64,000 bases of DNA from JACDHQ01 sp036401195. Its GTDB lineage: Bacteria; Gemmatimonadota; Gemmatimonadetes; Gemmatimonadales; Gemmatimonadaceae. Positions 52,145 through 61,190 of the stretch are shown here, in pieces. The notes beneath the pieces were generated by a model that was not told the DNA's origin, did no database searches, and was given only the letters and a program-made list of their open reading frames with translations. Position numbers and translations under genes: made by a program. How positions within the stretch are numbered: the stretch's first letter is position 1; each line of letters begins with the position of its first letter. The DNA is taken from the NCBI GenBank assembly GCA_036401195.1, contig DASWVQ010000013.1, positions 54,277 through 118,276 of the forward strand, written 5' to 3'.

Positions 52145-53005
52145 TCAGTAGATGTAGACCTTGGTGCCCACCGGGACGTGCTCGAAGAGCCAGGCGATGT
52201 CCTCGTCGGCGAGGCGCACGCAGCCGTGAGTCACCGCCCGTCCGATGCTCCCCTTGTGCGGGGTGCCGTGGAGCAGGTAGCCGTCGCCGAGATCGAGCTT
52301 GTAGAGGCCGAGCTCACCCTCGAGCCGGCGGTTGCGCGAACTGGCCGGAGGGATGAAGAGCGTGTTGTCGAACACGATCTCCTCGTCGAGGGGGAGCGGC
52401 GCCCAGCCGTTCTCCTTGTCCCAGACCCCCACGAGGGAGTCGCGCACGAGGAGCTTGCGGCCGTCGGAGATCGCGACCCCGCCCGCGGGCATCTGCTTCA
52501 CCTTCAGGCCGTAATCGCGAGCCACCTCGGCGTAGTGCCACTCCGGCGGCGTCCACACCGGGTCCGCTTCCTTCGCGCGGACCGTCCGGATCCCCCGCGG
52601 CGTCTTGAACACCCAGCGCTTGCCGGCGTACTCGAGGACGCTGTCCTTGGCGACCGCGGCCGCGGCGATCCGCAGGGTGTCTTCCCCGTCGAGCACCCAC
52701 ACGGTGCGATCGAAGAGGGAGACGACGACGCGGAAGCCCTTGCTCTTCTCGGCGACGCGCTGCGCGGCGACCCAGTTGAGGGAGTCGCGAGGCGAGGTGA
52801 AACGCTTGCGCGTTTCGTCGTCGGTGGCGGCGGCAGCCCGGGGGGTCCGGATGCCGGCGCGCGGATCGTCGGGGCGGACGGAGAGCCAGCTGCCGTCGCG
52901 TTCGCCAGGGCCCTGGGCCCCCGCGGCCGAGCGGCAGCCGGCGCCCAGGAGGGCGACGAGGGCGAGGAGGACGACGTTCATGCGGGGCAGTCTGGAGTTG
53001 GTCAT
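52145..53005 (-). CDS. L,D-transpeptidase (YkuD domain) lipoprotein
   Basis: 286 residues. A lipoprotein signal with lipobox LGAGC (Cys24) precedes a ~60-residue linker and the YkuD catalytic domain, with HGTPHKGSIGRAVTHGCVRL, containing His246 and His260-Gly-Cys262 with Arg264. The N-terminal half includes FRVVVSLFDRTVWVLDGEDT, typical of the domain start. It would crosslink peptidoglycan at diaminopimelate residues, anchored in a membrane. A start at 52981 (MNVVLL) is also possible. It is convergent with the PilZ operon across the hairpin repeat. Confidence 0.88.
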   Translation of the reverse strand: MTNSRLPRMNVVLLALVALLGAGCRSAAGAQGPGERDGSWLSVRPDDPRAGIRTPRAAAATDDETRKRFTSPRDSLNWVAAQRVAEKSKGFRVVVSLFDRTVWVLDGEDTLRIAAAAVAKDSVLEYAGKRWVFKTPRGIRTVRAKEADPVWTPPEWHYAEVARDYGLKVKQMPAGGVAISDGRKLLVRDSLVGVWDKENGWAPLPLDEEIVFDNTLFIPPASSRNRRLEGELGLYKLDLGDGYLLHGTPHKGSIGRAVTHGCVRLADEDIAWLFEHVPVGTKVYIY

Positions 53006-53059
53006 GGGCGCTTCTACCACAGTACGGCGAAAACGATGCATGAAAGGTAACAAAAACGG

Positions 53060-53096
53060 CTGCAGGGTGGCCCCGGAGACCGGGACCACCCTGCAG
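53060..53096 (-). terminator. Rho-independent terminator of the outer-membrane barrel gene
   Basis: CTGCAGGGTGG pairs with CCACCCTGCAG, with an inner CCCGG/CCGGG stem; on the minus strand CCGTTTTTGTT follows. It lies 39 bases beyond the barrel gene's stop. Confidence 0.85.
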
Positions 53097-53134
53097 TGAA
53101 ACTTATGTGCCAGCGAGCGAACTGCCGGGGTCGA

Positions 53135-53983
53135 TCAGAACGACCAGGTGAAGCCGCCGATGATCGGGACGAAGCCCTTATCGGTGTTCGTCTTGTCGGC
53201 GATCATGCGCGACTCGAAGAACAGGTCGATCTTCTCGCCGAGGCCGAAGGAGACGCCGCCGCCACCATTCCAGCCGAAGTTGGACTTCCAGCTGTCGTAG
53301 TAGGTGTAGCTCGGGTTGGCGACGCCGCCGAAGGTGACGGTGCTGCCGTTGACGCCGATGGTGCCCTGCGCGTTCGGCTGCACTTCCGGGCCGGCGAGGA
53401 CGTTCTTGTACATCGCGTAGGTGGCGCCGCCGAGGGCGTACACCGCGACGCGGCTGAAGACCGGGATGCGGAGCTTCAGGTCGAGGTTGGCCGCGAAGTG
53501 CGAGGGCTTGTCAGGGGTGGTGTTCTCGAGCCACGCCGGACGGCCCCACTTGTCGTAGCTCACGTCGAAGCGCCAGCCGAGCGGGTAGGACACGGGGTCC
53601 ACGCCGACCATGCCGGTGGCGTTCCAGCCGTTGTCGTAGTTGCCGAAGTCGCGCTGCGGCAGCGAGACGCCGCCACCGACGCCCCAGTAGAAGCCCTTGC
53701 CCCAGGTCTTGGCGACGACGGGGGCGATGACCGGCGCGGGGGCCGGCGCCTGGACTTCGCGGGTGACCGTGACGGTGTCACGGCGCCACATGGTGACGGT
53801 GTCCACGCGGGTGATGCGGACCGTGTCGCAGACGCAGGGCGCGGCCGGCTCCTTCGAGACCGGGATGCGCACCGACGAGCGACGGGTCGTCCGCGTGGTG
53901 TCCTGCGCCGTCGCGGTGGACGCATCCACCGCAAGGGCGAGCGCCACGCCAAGGGCAATGGTCGACGAGATCTTGAATCGCAT
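53135..53983 (-). CDS. Outer-membrane beta-barrel protein (OmpA/W-like)
   Basis: 282 residues with a signal peptide (1 to about 26, ending STATA). A Thr/Arg/Val-rich linker contains a CVCD motif (about 49-52). The barrel begins at about 93 (GKGFYWGVGGGVSLPQRDFG) with alternating aromatic/polar strands and ends in GFTWSF, the C-terminal Phe expected for BAM recognition. It is probably a porin-like or structural outer-membrane protein. AGGGAGGAG lies eight bases before the ATG at 53983. Both promoter and terminator seem to be its own; the upstream 500 bases hold no gene. Confidence 0.85.
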   Translation of the reverse strand: MRFKISSTIALGVALALAVDASTATAQDTTRTTRRSSVRIPVSKEPAAPCVCDTVRITRVDTVTMWRRDTVTVTREVQAPAPAPVIAPVVAKTWGKGFYWGVGGGVSLPQRDFGNYDNGWNATGMVGVDPVSYPLGWRFDVSYDKWGRPAWLENTTPDKPSHFAANLDLKLRIPVFSRVAVYALGGATYAMYKNVLAGPEVQPNAQGTIGVNGSTVTFGGVANPSYTYYDSWKSNFGWNGGGGVSFGLGEKIDLFFESRMIADKTNTDKGFVPIIGGFTWSF

Positions 53984-54490
53984 ACTCAACACTCCTCCCT
54001 TACATCCGCCCTGCGCTTCGAGCCCCCGCGGGCGGGTGACGGGCGGAGGGAGCCGTGCTCCCCCCGTACGACGCCTTTCGTCGTGGCACCGCGCCGGATC
54101 GCAAGCATCCCGCGTGCCGCAAGGCGACCAATCGGTCGGTGCGGGGCGGACGAGATCCCGGGATGTCGCGGGACGACGGGGCGCCGTCGAACCGCGCGTG
54201 CCCCCCGGATGCTCGCCGAACCTGCACAGAACCGAACGGCGTGCGCGAAATCACCCGTTCCGTGTGCGGCAGGTCACATCATCGTGCCTGCGCCAAAAAA
54301 CGTTTGAACCGCACACTGCCACCTCGGCAGCGGCCTGCCGACCTCTCCCCCCCTCCACGAAGGCCTCAGCCAACGCGGCCGGAGAAAGCCGATCCAGCAC
54401 GAACGCGGCAGCCCCTTCTGCACGATACGTGCTAAGCCGGAGAGATTGCCGCGCTCGCCACCGCAAATGTTTGGAAACAAGGAGGATAGG
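53984..54490. other. Gene-free stretch upstream of the barrel gene
   Basis: 507 bases between the barrel gene start and the hrpB stop. No coding frame with convincing codon use, no long hairpin and no repeat shared with other gaps was found. A T6 run on the minus strand (CGTTTTTTGG, near 54297) and a short GGCAG/CTGCC stem near 54333 could belong to a small RNA terminator or the barrel gene's upstream region. The promoter of the barrel gene should lie here but was not identified with confidence. Confidence 0.5.
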
Positions 54491-57040
54491 CTACCGCTTC
54501 CCGGTGCCGCGCCGGGGCTCCGCGGTCAGGGGATCATCGGGCCAGTAGTGCTTCGGGTAGCGCCCCTTCAACTCCTTGCGCACGTCGAAGTATCCACTGC
54601 GCCAGAAGCCCGCGAGGTCGCGCGTGACCTGCACGGGACGCATCGCCGGCGAGAGCAGGTGGATCACCACCGGGACGCGGCCCGCGCCGAGCGTGGGCGA
54701 CTCGCGCATCCCGAACAGCTCCTGCAGCCGCACCGCGAGCACGGGCGCCGCCGGATCGCCGTAATCCACGCGAATGCGCGAGCCGGTGGGGACCGCGAGG
54801 TGCGTGGGCGCAAGCTCGTCGAGGCGCGCGCGCTGCGACCAGTCGAGCCGCTGCAGGAGCGCGTCGGGCACGCGCACGGCGTCGAGGCGGGAGGTGGCCA
54901 CGAGCGCCGGCGCCAGCCAGTCCTCGAGCGTCGCGAGCAGCGCGTCGTCGTCCACGGCGGGCCACGCGGGATCGAGCCGATGCAGGAAGGCGAGGCGCGC
55001 GCGCAGCGACCGCGCCTCGTCGTTCCACGGGAGGACCCCGAGCCCTTCGCGACGCACCGCGGCGAGCAGCGCCCGCGACACGAGCGCGGGCTCCGGGTCG
55101 CGCAACGGCCCCTCGCGCAGCACGAGCGCGCCCAGCCGCATGCGCTCGCGGGCGCGCACCGCCCCCGCGGCCGCGTCCCACTCCACCGTGCGCTCGCGTT
55201 CCAGCTGGTCGGCGAAGTGGCGCTCGATGTCGCCCTGCTCGAGGGGGGCGGCGAGGAAGATGCGATCGGCCGCGCCGATCCCGCCAAGCTCCGCCACCGC
55301 GAGCCATGATCGCTGGGCGAGGGGCTGGCGTGCGTCGAGCTCCGCCCCGCTGCCGCTGCGCAGGAGGAACCGCGTGGTCGCGGCGCCGGGGGCGCCGGCC
55401 GGTACGGGGCGGCGCTGCGCGATGCGGTCCGGCCACGCGAGCGCGACGAGCAATCCCGCGTCGTCCAGCGCCACGCGCGCGTCGTCGCGCACGCGGAGGG
55501 TGCGTCGCCAGGCGCGCGACTCGGTGAGGGCGCGATGGAGCGCCCCCTGGTCCACGCGCAGGCCGTGCACGGTGGCGGGAGGGCGTTCACCGCGGGCGAG
55601 CCCGTGCAGGAGCTCGAGGCGGAGGCGGAGGTCGGCGTCGGCGGGCATCCCGGGCTCGGCGCGCAGGAGGTCGCGGTCGGCGAGGAGGGCGGCGAGGTCG
55701 CAGGCCAGCGCCGCCGCGCCCCACTCGCCCGCGCGCAGGAGCATGTGGCCGATGCGCGGGTGCGCCGCGAGGCCGGAGAGAGCGCGGCCGTGCGCGGTGA
55801 TGCGCCCCTCGGCGTCGAGCGCGCCAAGCTCGCGGAGGAGCTCGCGCGCCTGCGCGAAGGCGGCGGCGGGTGGGGCGTCGAGCCAGCGCAGCGCCGCGGG
55901 ATCGGCGATCCCGGCCTCCGCGAGCTCGAGGGCGAGGGGGGCGAGGTCGGCGTCGAGGATCTCCGGCGTGCGATGGGGAACGAGCCCGTGGTCCTCCGCG
56001 GCGTCCCAGAGCCGGTAGCAGGTGCCGGGGCCCACGCGTCCCGCGCGGCCGCGCCGCTGGTCGGCGGAGGCGCGGGAGACGCGCACCGTCTCGAGCCGCG
56101 TCATGCCGCGGCGGGCGTCGAAGCGGGGGACGCGCATCCAGCCGGTGTCCACCACCACGCGGACGCCCTCGATGGTGAGGCTCGTTTCCGCCGCGTTGGT
56201 GGCGAGGACCACCTTCCGCTCGCCCGGGACGCTGGGGGCGATCGCGCGGTCCTGTAGCTCGGGCGCGAGCGCGCCGTGCAGCGGGGCGACCCAGGTGCCG
56301 CGGGGGAGCGCCGCGGAGTCGTTGCGCAGCGCCTGCCCCACGCGCGCGATCTCGCCCGCGCCCGGGAGGAAGACGAGCAGGTCGCCCTCGTGCGTGGCGA
56401 GCGCGTCGCGGATCGTCGCGAGGGTGCGACGCTCGGCCTCCCGGTCGAAGCCGCGGGCGCCGGGGACGGGGACGTGGCGCGTGTCCACGGGGAAGGCGCG
56501 CCCCTCGCTGGTGATCACGGGGGCGGGGCCCTCGGCGTCGCCCAGCAGCGCGGCGACGCGCGCACCGTCGAGGGTGGCGGACATCACGAGCAGGCGCAGG
56601 TCGGGGCGGAGGATCGCGCGCGACTGGAGGGTGAGGGCGAGGCCGAGGTCGGCGTGGAGGGAGCGTTCGTGGAATTCGTCGAAGATGACGACGCCCACCC
56701 CCTCGAGCGCCGCGTCGTGCTGGAGCATGCGCGTGAGCACGCCCTCGGTGACCACCTCCACGCGCGTGGTGGGCCCCACGCGGGTGTCGAGGCGCACGCG
56801 ATAGCCCACCGTGGCGCCCACCGGCTCGCCGAGGGAGCGCGCCATGTAGCGCGCGGCCGCGCGGGCCGCGATGCGGCGGGGCTCGAGCATCACCAGCTTC
56901 CGGCCCGCGGGGAGGGTGCGGAGCAGGTGGAGGGGGACCCGCGTCGTCTTGCCGGCGCCCGGGGGCGCCTGGAGCACGGCGACGCCGCGGGCCTCGAGGG
57001 CGGCGGCGAGCGCGGGGAGGACGGGCTCGATCGGGAGCAT
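54491..57040 (-). CDS. hrpB: ATP-dependent RNA helicase HrpB
   Basis: 849 residues, a normal length for HrpB. It begins with MLPIEPVLPALAAALE, Walker A APPGAGKTTRVPLHLL (about 25-40), DEFHERSLHADLG (DEAH box), SATLDGARVAALLGD, then the helicase C domain with TNAAETSLTIEGVRVVVDTG and RRGRAGRVGPGTCYRLW. The HrpB C-terminal domain follows (GRVPVVIHLLSPAMRPVQVT, DLAGFWRSGYFDVRKELKGR), ending RYPKHYWPDDPLTAEPRRG. It unwinds RNA; its cellular role in bacteria is poorly known. CATCTT is six bases before the ATG at 57040 (a variant of the leaderless pattern). Confidence 0.95.
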   Translation of the reverse strand: MLPIEPVLPALAAALEARGVAVLQAPPGAGKTTRVPLHLLRTLPAGRKLVMLEPRRIAARAAARYMARSLGEPVGATVGYRVRLDTRVGPTTRVEVVTEGVLTRMLQHDAALEGVGVVIFDEFHERSLHADLGLALTLQSRAILRPDLRLLVMSATLDGARVAALLGDAEGPAPVITSEGRAFPVDTRHVPVPGARGFDREAERRTLATIRDALATHEGDLLVFLPGAGEIARVGQALRNDSAALPRGTWVAPLHGALAPELQDRAIAPSVPGERKVVLATNAAETSLTIEGVRVVVDTGWMRVPRFDARRGMTRLETVRVSRASADQRRGRAGRVGPGTCYRLWDAAEDHGLVPHRTPEILDADLAPLALELAEAGIADPAALRWLDAPPAAAFAQARELLRELGALDAEGRITAHGRALSGLAAHPRIGHMLLRAGEWGAAALACDLAALLADRDLLRAEPGMPADADLRLRLELLHGLARGERPPATVHGLRVDQGALHRALTESRAWRRTLRVRDDARVALDDAGLLVALAWPDRIAQRRPVPAGAPGAATTRFLLRSGSGAELDARQPLAQRSWLAVAELGGIGAADRIFLAAPLEQGDIERHFADQLERERTVEWDAAAGAVRARERMRLGALVLREGPLRDPEPALVSRALLAAVRREGLGVLPWNDEARSLRARLAFLHRLDPAWPAVDDDALLATLEDWLAPALVATSRLDAVRVPDALLQRLDWSQRARLDELAPTHLAVPTGSRIRVDYGDPAAPVLAVRLQELFGMRESPTLGAGRVPVVIHLLSPAMRPVQVTRDLAGFWRSGYFDVRKELKGRYPKHYWPDDPLTAEPRRGTGKR

Positions 57041-57180
57041 CGGCGAAAGATGAACCGGAGCGCCGGTTCGCGCCGCTCCGCGTCGCACCTGGCGCGCACG
57101 TCTTCACGCGATGCTCCCGCCGTGGCATCTTGGGGACCGGGCGCTTCCTCCCCCCGACGTTCCCCCCTGCCAGGCATCCC

Positions 57181-60100
57181 GTGTCCCGACTCCGACCCTC
57201 CCCCGTGGCGACCCGGCTCGCGCTCCTCTGCGCGGCCCTCCTCTCCCACCCGGCCACCGCCAGCGCGCAGGAGCGCGTGTCGCCGGTGATGCGCTTCGAC
57301 AGCGCGGCGACGCGCGCGATGGGGTGGCGCATGGTGGGCCCCGCCCGCGGCGGCCGCGTGACGGCGGTCGCGGGGGTGGCCCAGCAGCCGCACACCTTCT
57401 ACATGGGCGCGACGGGCGGCGGCGTGTGGCGCACCGACGACGCCGGGATCACGTGGCGGAACCTCTCGGACGGGTTCTTCGAGACGGGCTCGATCGGCGC
57501 CATCGATGTCGCAGACGCCAATCCCGACATCATCTACGTGGGGACCGGGTCGGAGGCGATCCGGAGCAACGTGTCGATCGGCAAGGGGATGTACCGCTCG
57601 AGCGACGGGGGGCGGAGCTGGGCGCACATCGGGTTGCGCGACGTGGGTCAGATCGGCGCGGTGGTGGTGCACCCCGCCAATCCCTCCATCGTGTACGTGG
57701 CGGCGGTGGGAAATCCCTTCGCGCCGAATGCGGAGCGTGGGGTGTACCGCACGCGCGACGGGGGGCAGAGCTGGACGAAGGTGCTCTTCCTCTCGGACTC
57801 CACCGGGGCGGCCGACCTCGAGCTGCAGCCGGGGAACCCGGACGTGGTGTACGCGACCATGTGGCGCGCGGAGCGGAAGCCGTGGACGATCATCTCCGGG
57901 GCGCGCGAGGGCGGGGTGTATCGCAGCGCCGACGGCGGCGACCACTGGACGAAGCTGGGCGGCGGGCTGCCGAACCAGCTGGTGGGGAAGGCCGACCTCG
58001 CCGTGTCGCCCGCCGCGCCGAACCGGCTGTACGTGCTGATGGAGGCGAAGCCGGGGAGCGGGCTGTATCGCTCGGACGATGGCGGGGAGCACTTCACGGC
58101 GGTGGACACCACCACGCGCGGGCTGATCACGCGCCCCTTCTACTACACGAACGTCGACGCGGACCCGAACGACGCCGACGTGGTGTACGTGGGCACCGAG
58201 GGGTTCTACCGCAGCACCGACGGGGGGCGGAGCTGGCGCACGATGCGCACCCCGCACGGCGACAACCACGACCTTTGGATCAACCCGCGCGACTCACGGA
58301 TCATGGTCCAGTCGAACGACGGCGGGGCGAACGTCACCCTGGATGGCGGGCGGACCTGGTCGACGCAGTACAACCAGCCCACCGCGGAGATCTACCAGGT
58401 GGCGCTCGACGCCCAGGTGCCGTACCGGCTCTACGGGGCGCAGCAGGACAACACGACGCTGATCCTCCCCTCGCTCCCGCTCGCGTCGTCGGCGCCGGAC
58501 GATCCCATGCAGCAGTGGCGGAGCGGGCCGGGCTGCGAGACGGGGCCGATCATCCCGCACGCGACGAATCCGGACACGGTGTACGGCTCCTGCAAGGGGC
58601 AGTACTCGCGGATGTCGCTCCGCACGGGGCAGGAGCGGCAGTACTGGGTGGGGGCGCAGTCGTTGTACGGGATGCCGGGGAAGGACCTGACCTACCGGTT
58701 CCAGCGGGTGTCGCCGATGGAGGTCTCGCGCCACGACCCGCGCGTCGTGTACTACGGGTCGCAGTACGTCCATCGCACGCGCGACGAGGGGGTGACGTGG
58801 GAGCGGATCTCGCCGGACCTCACCTGGAACCCACCGGAGCGGCAGCAGCGCACGGCGGGGGAGCCGATCACGGTGGACGCGACCGGGGAGGAGATGTACT
58901 CCACGCTGTACGCGATCCGCGAGTCGCCGCTCGACGCGCAGGTGATCTGGACGGGCGCCAACGACGGCCCCTTTCACGTGACGCGGAATGGGGGGCGCAG
59001 CTGGCAGGACGTGACGCCGGCGGGGCTGGCGCCGGGTGGCCGCGTGCAGAACATCGAGCCCTCGCCGCACCGGAAGGGGAGCGCGTACTACGCCGTGTAC
59101 CGCTACCTGCTGGGTGACTTCCGTCCGTACATCTACCGCACCGACGACTACGGCCGGAGCTGGACGCTGATCACGAACGGGATTCCCGCCGACTGGCCGG
59201 TGCGGGTGGTGCGCGAGGATCCCGAGCGCGCCGGGCTGCTCTACGCGGGGACCGAGTTCGGGATGTTCATCTCGTTCGACAACGGGGCGCAGTGGCACCC
59301 GTTCCAGCTCAACCTGCCGCGCGTGCCGGTGACGGACCTGCGCGTGCAGGCGGGGGGCGACCTCGTAATCAGCACGCAGGGGCGCAGTTTCTGGATCCTC
59401 GACGACGTGAGCCCGATGCGACAGTTCCACGACACCGCGGCGCAGCCGGCGCTCCGGCTGCTCGTGCCGCGCGAGGCGCAGCGGCTGCGCTACGCGACGC
59501 GCTTCGGGGGGGTGGAGTCGAGCCGGAGCGACCCGAGCGACCCGCAGTACATCCCCCCGGGGGCGGTGCTGAACTTCGTGGTGGCGGCGGGGGCGGCCAC
59601 CGCCGACTCGGCGACGATCGAGATCGCCGACGCCAGGGGTGCGGTCGTGCGGAGCTTCCGCGCAGGGGCCCGTCCGGGGCTGAACCGCGCGATGTGGGAC
59701 TTCTCGTACCCCGGGCCATGGACCGCCGGGGCGCGCGGGCGGGATCGCGCGGGGCCCTGGGCCCCGCCGGGGAAGTACACGGCGACGGTCAGGCTCGGGG
59801 CGCTCACGAGCGCGCAGCCGCTCGTGGTGACCATCGACCCCCGCTCGGCGCGCGACGGGATCACCGTGGGCGACCTGGAGGCGCAGGCCGCGTTCAACCT
59901 CAAGGCGCGCGACCTGGTGTCGGCGGCGAACCGGCTGGTGGCGGCGGTGCGCGAGGAGCGGGCGCGCATGAGCAAGGCGGGGGTCGCCGGCGACTCCCTT
60001 GGCCGGATGGTGGCGCTCGAGCAGATGCTGGTGACGCCGGGGATCCGCTACAGCCAGCCGGGGCTGCAGGACCAGATCGGCTACCTGTACTCGATGACCC

Positions 60101-60222
60101 TGGGCGCCGACCAGAAGGTGGGGAAGGAGACGAGCGACCGCTACGAGGTGCTGCGGAAGGAGCTGGAGGCGCGCGTTCGGGAGTTCAGCGCGGCGACAGG
60201 GCGGGAGCCGGCGGGCCCCTGA
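57181..60222 (+). CDS. Exported BNR/VPS10-type beta-propeller protein (paralogue)
   Basis: 1013 residues with GTG start, signal peptide (about 1-30, ending TASAQ), then propeller repeats with Asp boxes (RSSDGGRSWA, RTRDGGQSWTK, RSADGGDHWTK, RSTDGGRSWR, RTDDYGRSWT). The region GWRMVGPARGGRVTAVAGVA corresponds to SIGPANMAGRVSDVEG in the 34093 protein. The C-terminal beta-sandwich has VRSFRAGARPGLNRAMWDFS and ends with helices (DLVSAANRLVAAVREERARM). The leader is C-rich and lacks Shine-Dalgarno. It is a paralogue with lower similarity outside the blades. Confidence 0.9.
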   Translation: MSRLRPSPVATRLALLCAALLSHPATASAQERVSPVMRFDSAATRAMGWRMVGPARGGRVTAVAGVAQQPHTFYMGATGGGVWRTDDAGITWRNLSDGFFETGSIGAIDVADANPDIIYVGTGSEAIRSNVSIGKGMYRSSDGGRSWAHIGLRDVGQIGAVVVHPANPSIVYVAAVGNPFAPNAERGVYRTRDGGQSWTKVLFLSDSTGAADLELQPGNPDVVYATMWRAERKPWTIISGAREGGVYRSADGGDHWTKLGGGLPNQLVGKADLAVSPAAPNRLYVLMEAKPGSGLYRSDDGGEHFTAVDTTTRGLITRPFYYTNVDADPNDADVVYVGTEGFYRSTDGGRSWRTMRTPHGDNHDLWINPRDSRIMVQSNDGGANVTLDGGRTWSTQYNQPTAEIYQVALDAQVPYRLYGAQQDNTTLILPSLPLASSAPDDPMQQWRSGPGCETGPIIPHATNPDTVYGSCKGQYSRMSLRTGQERQYWVGAQSLYGMPGKDLTYRFQRVSPMEVSRHDPRVVYYGSQYVHRTRDEGVTWERISPDLTWNPPERQQRTAGEPITVDATGEEMYSTLYAIRESPLDAQVIWTGANDGPFHVTRNGGRSWQDVTPAGLAPGGRVQNIEPSPHRKGSAYYAVYRYLLGDFRPYIYRTDDYGRSWTLITNGIPADWPVRVVREDPERAGLLYAGTEFGMFISFDNGAQWHPFQLNLPRVPVTDLRVQAGGDLVISTQGRSFWILDDVSPMRQFHDTAAQPALRLLVPREAQRLRYATRFGGVESSRSDPSDPQYIPPGAVLNFVVAAGAATADSATIEIADARGAVVRSFRAGARPGLNRAMWDFSYPGPWTAGARGRDRAGPWAPPGKYTATVRLGALTSAQPLVVTIDPRSARDGITVGDLEAQAAFNLKARDLVSAANRLVAAVREERARMSKAGVAGDSLGRMVALEQMLVTPGIRYSQPGLQDQIGYLYSMTLGADQKVGKETSDRYEVLRKELEARVREFSAATGREPAGP

Positions 60223-60238
60223 CGCCGAGGGGGGTGCC

Positions 60239-60263
60239 GTCATCCTGAGCGAAGCGAGGGATC
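60239..60263. repeat. Short dispersed repeat (GTCATCC type)
   Basis: gtcatcctgagcgaagcgag followed by ggatc; consistent with a consensus of the form GTCATTCCGAGCG-n-AGCGAGGAATC shared with 13982 and 30228 (reverse orientation). Confidence 0.6.
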
Positions 60264-60308
60264 CGGCCCCCGCCGCCGGCGGGCTAGGGCGGTGTCAACC
60301 GGTCAGTG

Positions 60309-60450
60309 CAACACCGCCCCCGCACGCAACAGCCACTGCATCAACGCGAAGGTCGCGATGGAGCGAAGGCCGCAAAGGGCTCCAGAGCCCGTTGCGGCCT
60401 TCGTCCCCTTCGCGACCTTCGCGTTTCCGGCTGTTGGCCGTGGGGTGTTG
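60309..60450. repeat. Intergenic long hairpin (GAAGGTCGCGAAGG family), copy 2
   Basis: Arms 60309-60382 and 60385-60450 pair over about 66-74 bases (outer CAACACC/GGTGTTG, middle ACGCGAAGGTCGCG, inner GCCGCAAAGGGCTC). It sits between the second propeller gene and the convergent glycine-zipper gene. The core is like 51976-52079. Confidence 0.8.
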
Positions 60451-60531
60451 CGATGAACGCCTCCACCCACCCCCTCGCCCCGGTGCACGCGGGCCAGGTC
60501 CTTCGCGTCGTTCAGGACGACTGCGGGCGGG

Positions 60532-61089
60532 TTACGGGCGGATCGTGTCGCGCTTCTTCTTGATGTCGACATTGTTGCCGATCACGCCACCGAGCACGCC
60601 GCCGACGACGCCACCGATCACGGCGCCCTTGACCTTGTCGCGGCTGGTGGTGGCCCCGATGATGGCGCCGGCGGCGGCGCCGATGGTGGCGTCGCGCTTC
60701 GTGTTCTTCTGCACGGTCACGCGCTCCTGCACCGGGCCGCTCGAGGTGCCGGCGGTGCTGCCGCTCGAGGTGCCGGTGCTGGTTCCCGAACTGCGACGCG
60801 CGGTGGTCGTCCCGGAGGAGCGACGCGTGGAGGTGCTGCGCGACGCGGTGGCGGTGCTGCGGCGCGTGGTGGTGGGCGTGCTGGTGGTCCGCGGTGCGGG
60901 CGCGGGCGCCGCGGCGGGCGACTGCTCGAGGAGGGAGATGCTGTCCATCCCCGGCTGCGCGGGCTGGTTCGCGAGATTGAGGTCGCGCGAGAGGGCGCTG
61001 TCGGCCGTGAGCGTGGTGTCGGCCTTGTCGCCGCTGCAGGCGGCGAGCGCGGCGGCCATGGCGATGGCGACGATGCGAATTGCCTTCAT
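60532..61089 (-). CDS. Glycine-zipper lipoprotein
   Basis: 185 residues with lipobox LAAC (Cys18). Residues ~55-125 are a long Pro/Thr/Ser/Arg-rich spacer. Residues ~130-175 form a glycine zipper (ATIGAAAGAIIGATTS, GAVIGGVVGGVLGGVIGNN) as in outer-membrane YMGG/2TM lipoproteins. Such zippers insert in or pack against membranes. GAGGA is seven bases before the ATG. It is convergent with the second propeller gene across the hairpin repeat. A charged tail (NVDIKKKRDTIRP) ends it. Confidence 0.85.
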   Translation of the reverse strand: MKAIRIVAIAMAAALAACSGDKADTTLTADSALSRDLNLANQPAQPGMDSISLLEQSPAAAPAPAPRTTSTPTTTRRSTATASRSTSTRRSSGTTTARRSSGTSTGTSSGSTAGTSSGPVQERVTVQKNTKRDATIGAAAGAIIGATTSRDKVKGAVIGGVVGGVLGGVIGNNVDIKKKRDTIRP

Positions 61090-61190
61090 GGTGGTTCCTC
61101 GGTTGAAGCGCGCTGATGCGCGGTCTGACCCTCATAGGGCACGGGATGTGCCACTCCGGCCTGTCATCCGCGCCGGAGCAGTGAACGGAG

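Noticed and set aside
54105..54118. GGCAC-N-GC pattern on the minus strand resembling a sigma-54 promoter for the barrel gene
   Set aside because: Spacing fits but the -12 half is ATGC rather than TTGC, no activator site is visible, and a match like this is expected by chance in such sequence.
54274..54480. Small minus-strand frame in the gap upstream of the barrel gene
   Set aside because: Its codon use and Arg/Trp/Gly-rich composition are unlike neighbours and it lacks a ribosome site; treated as non-coding.
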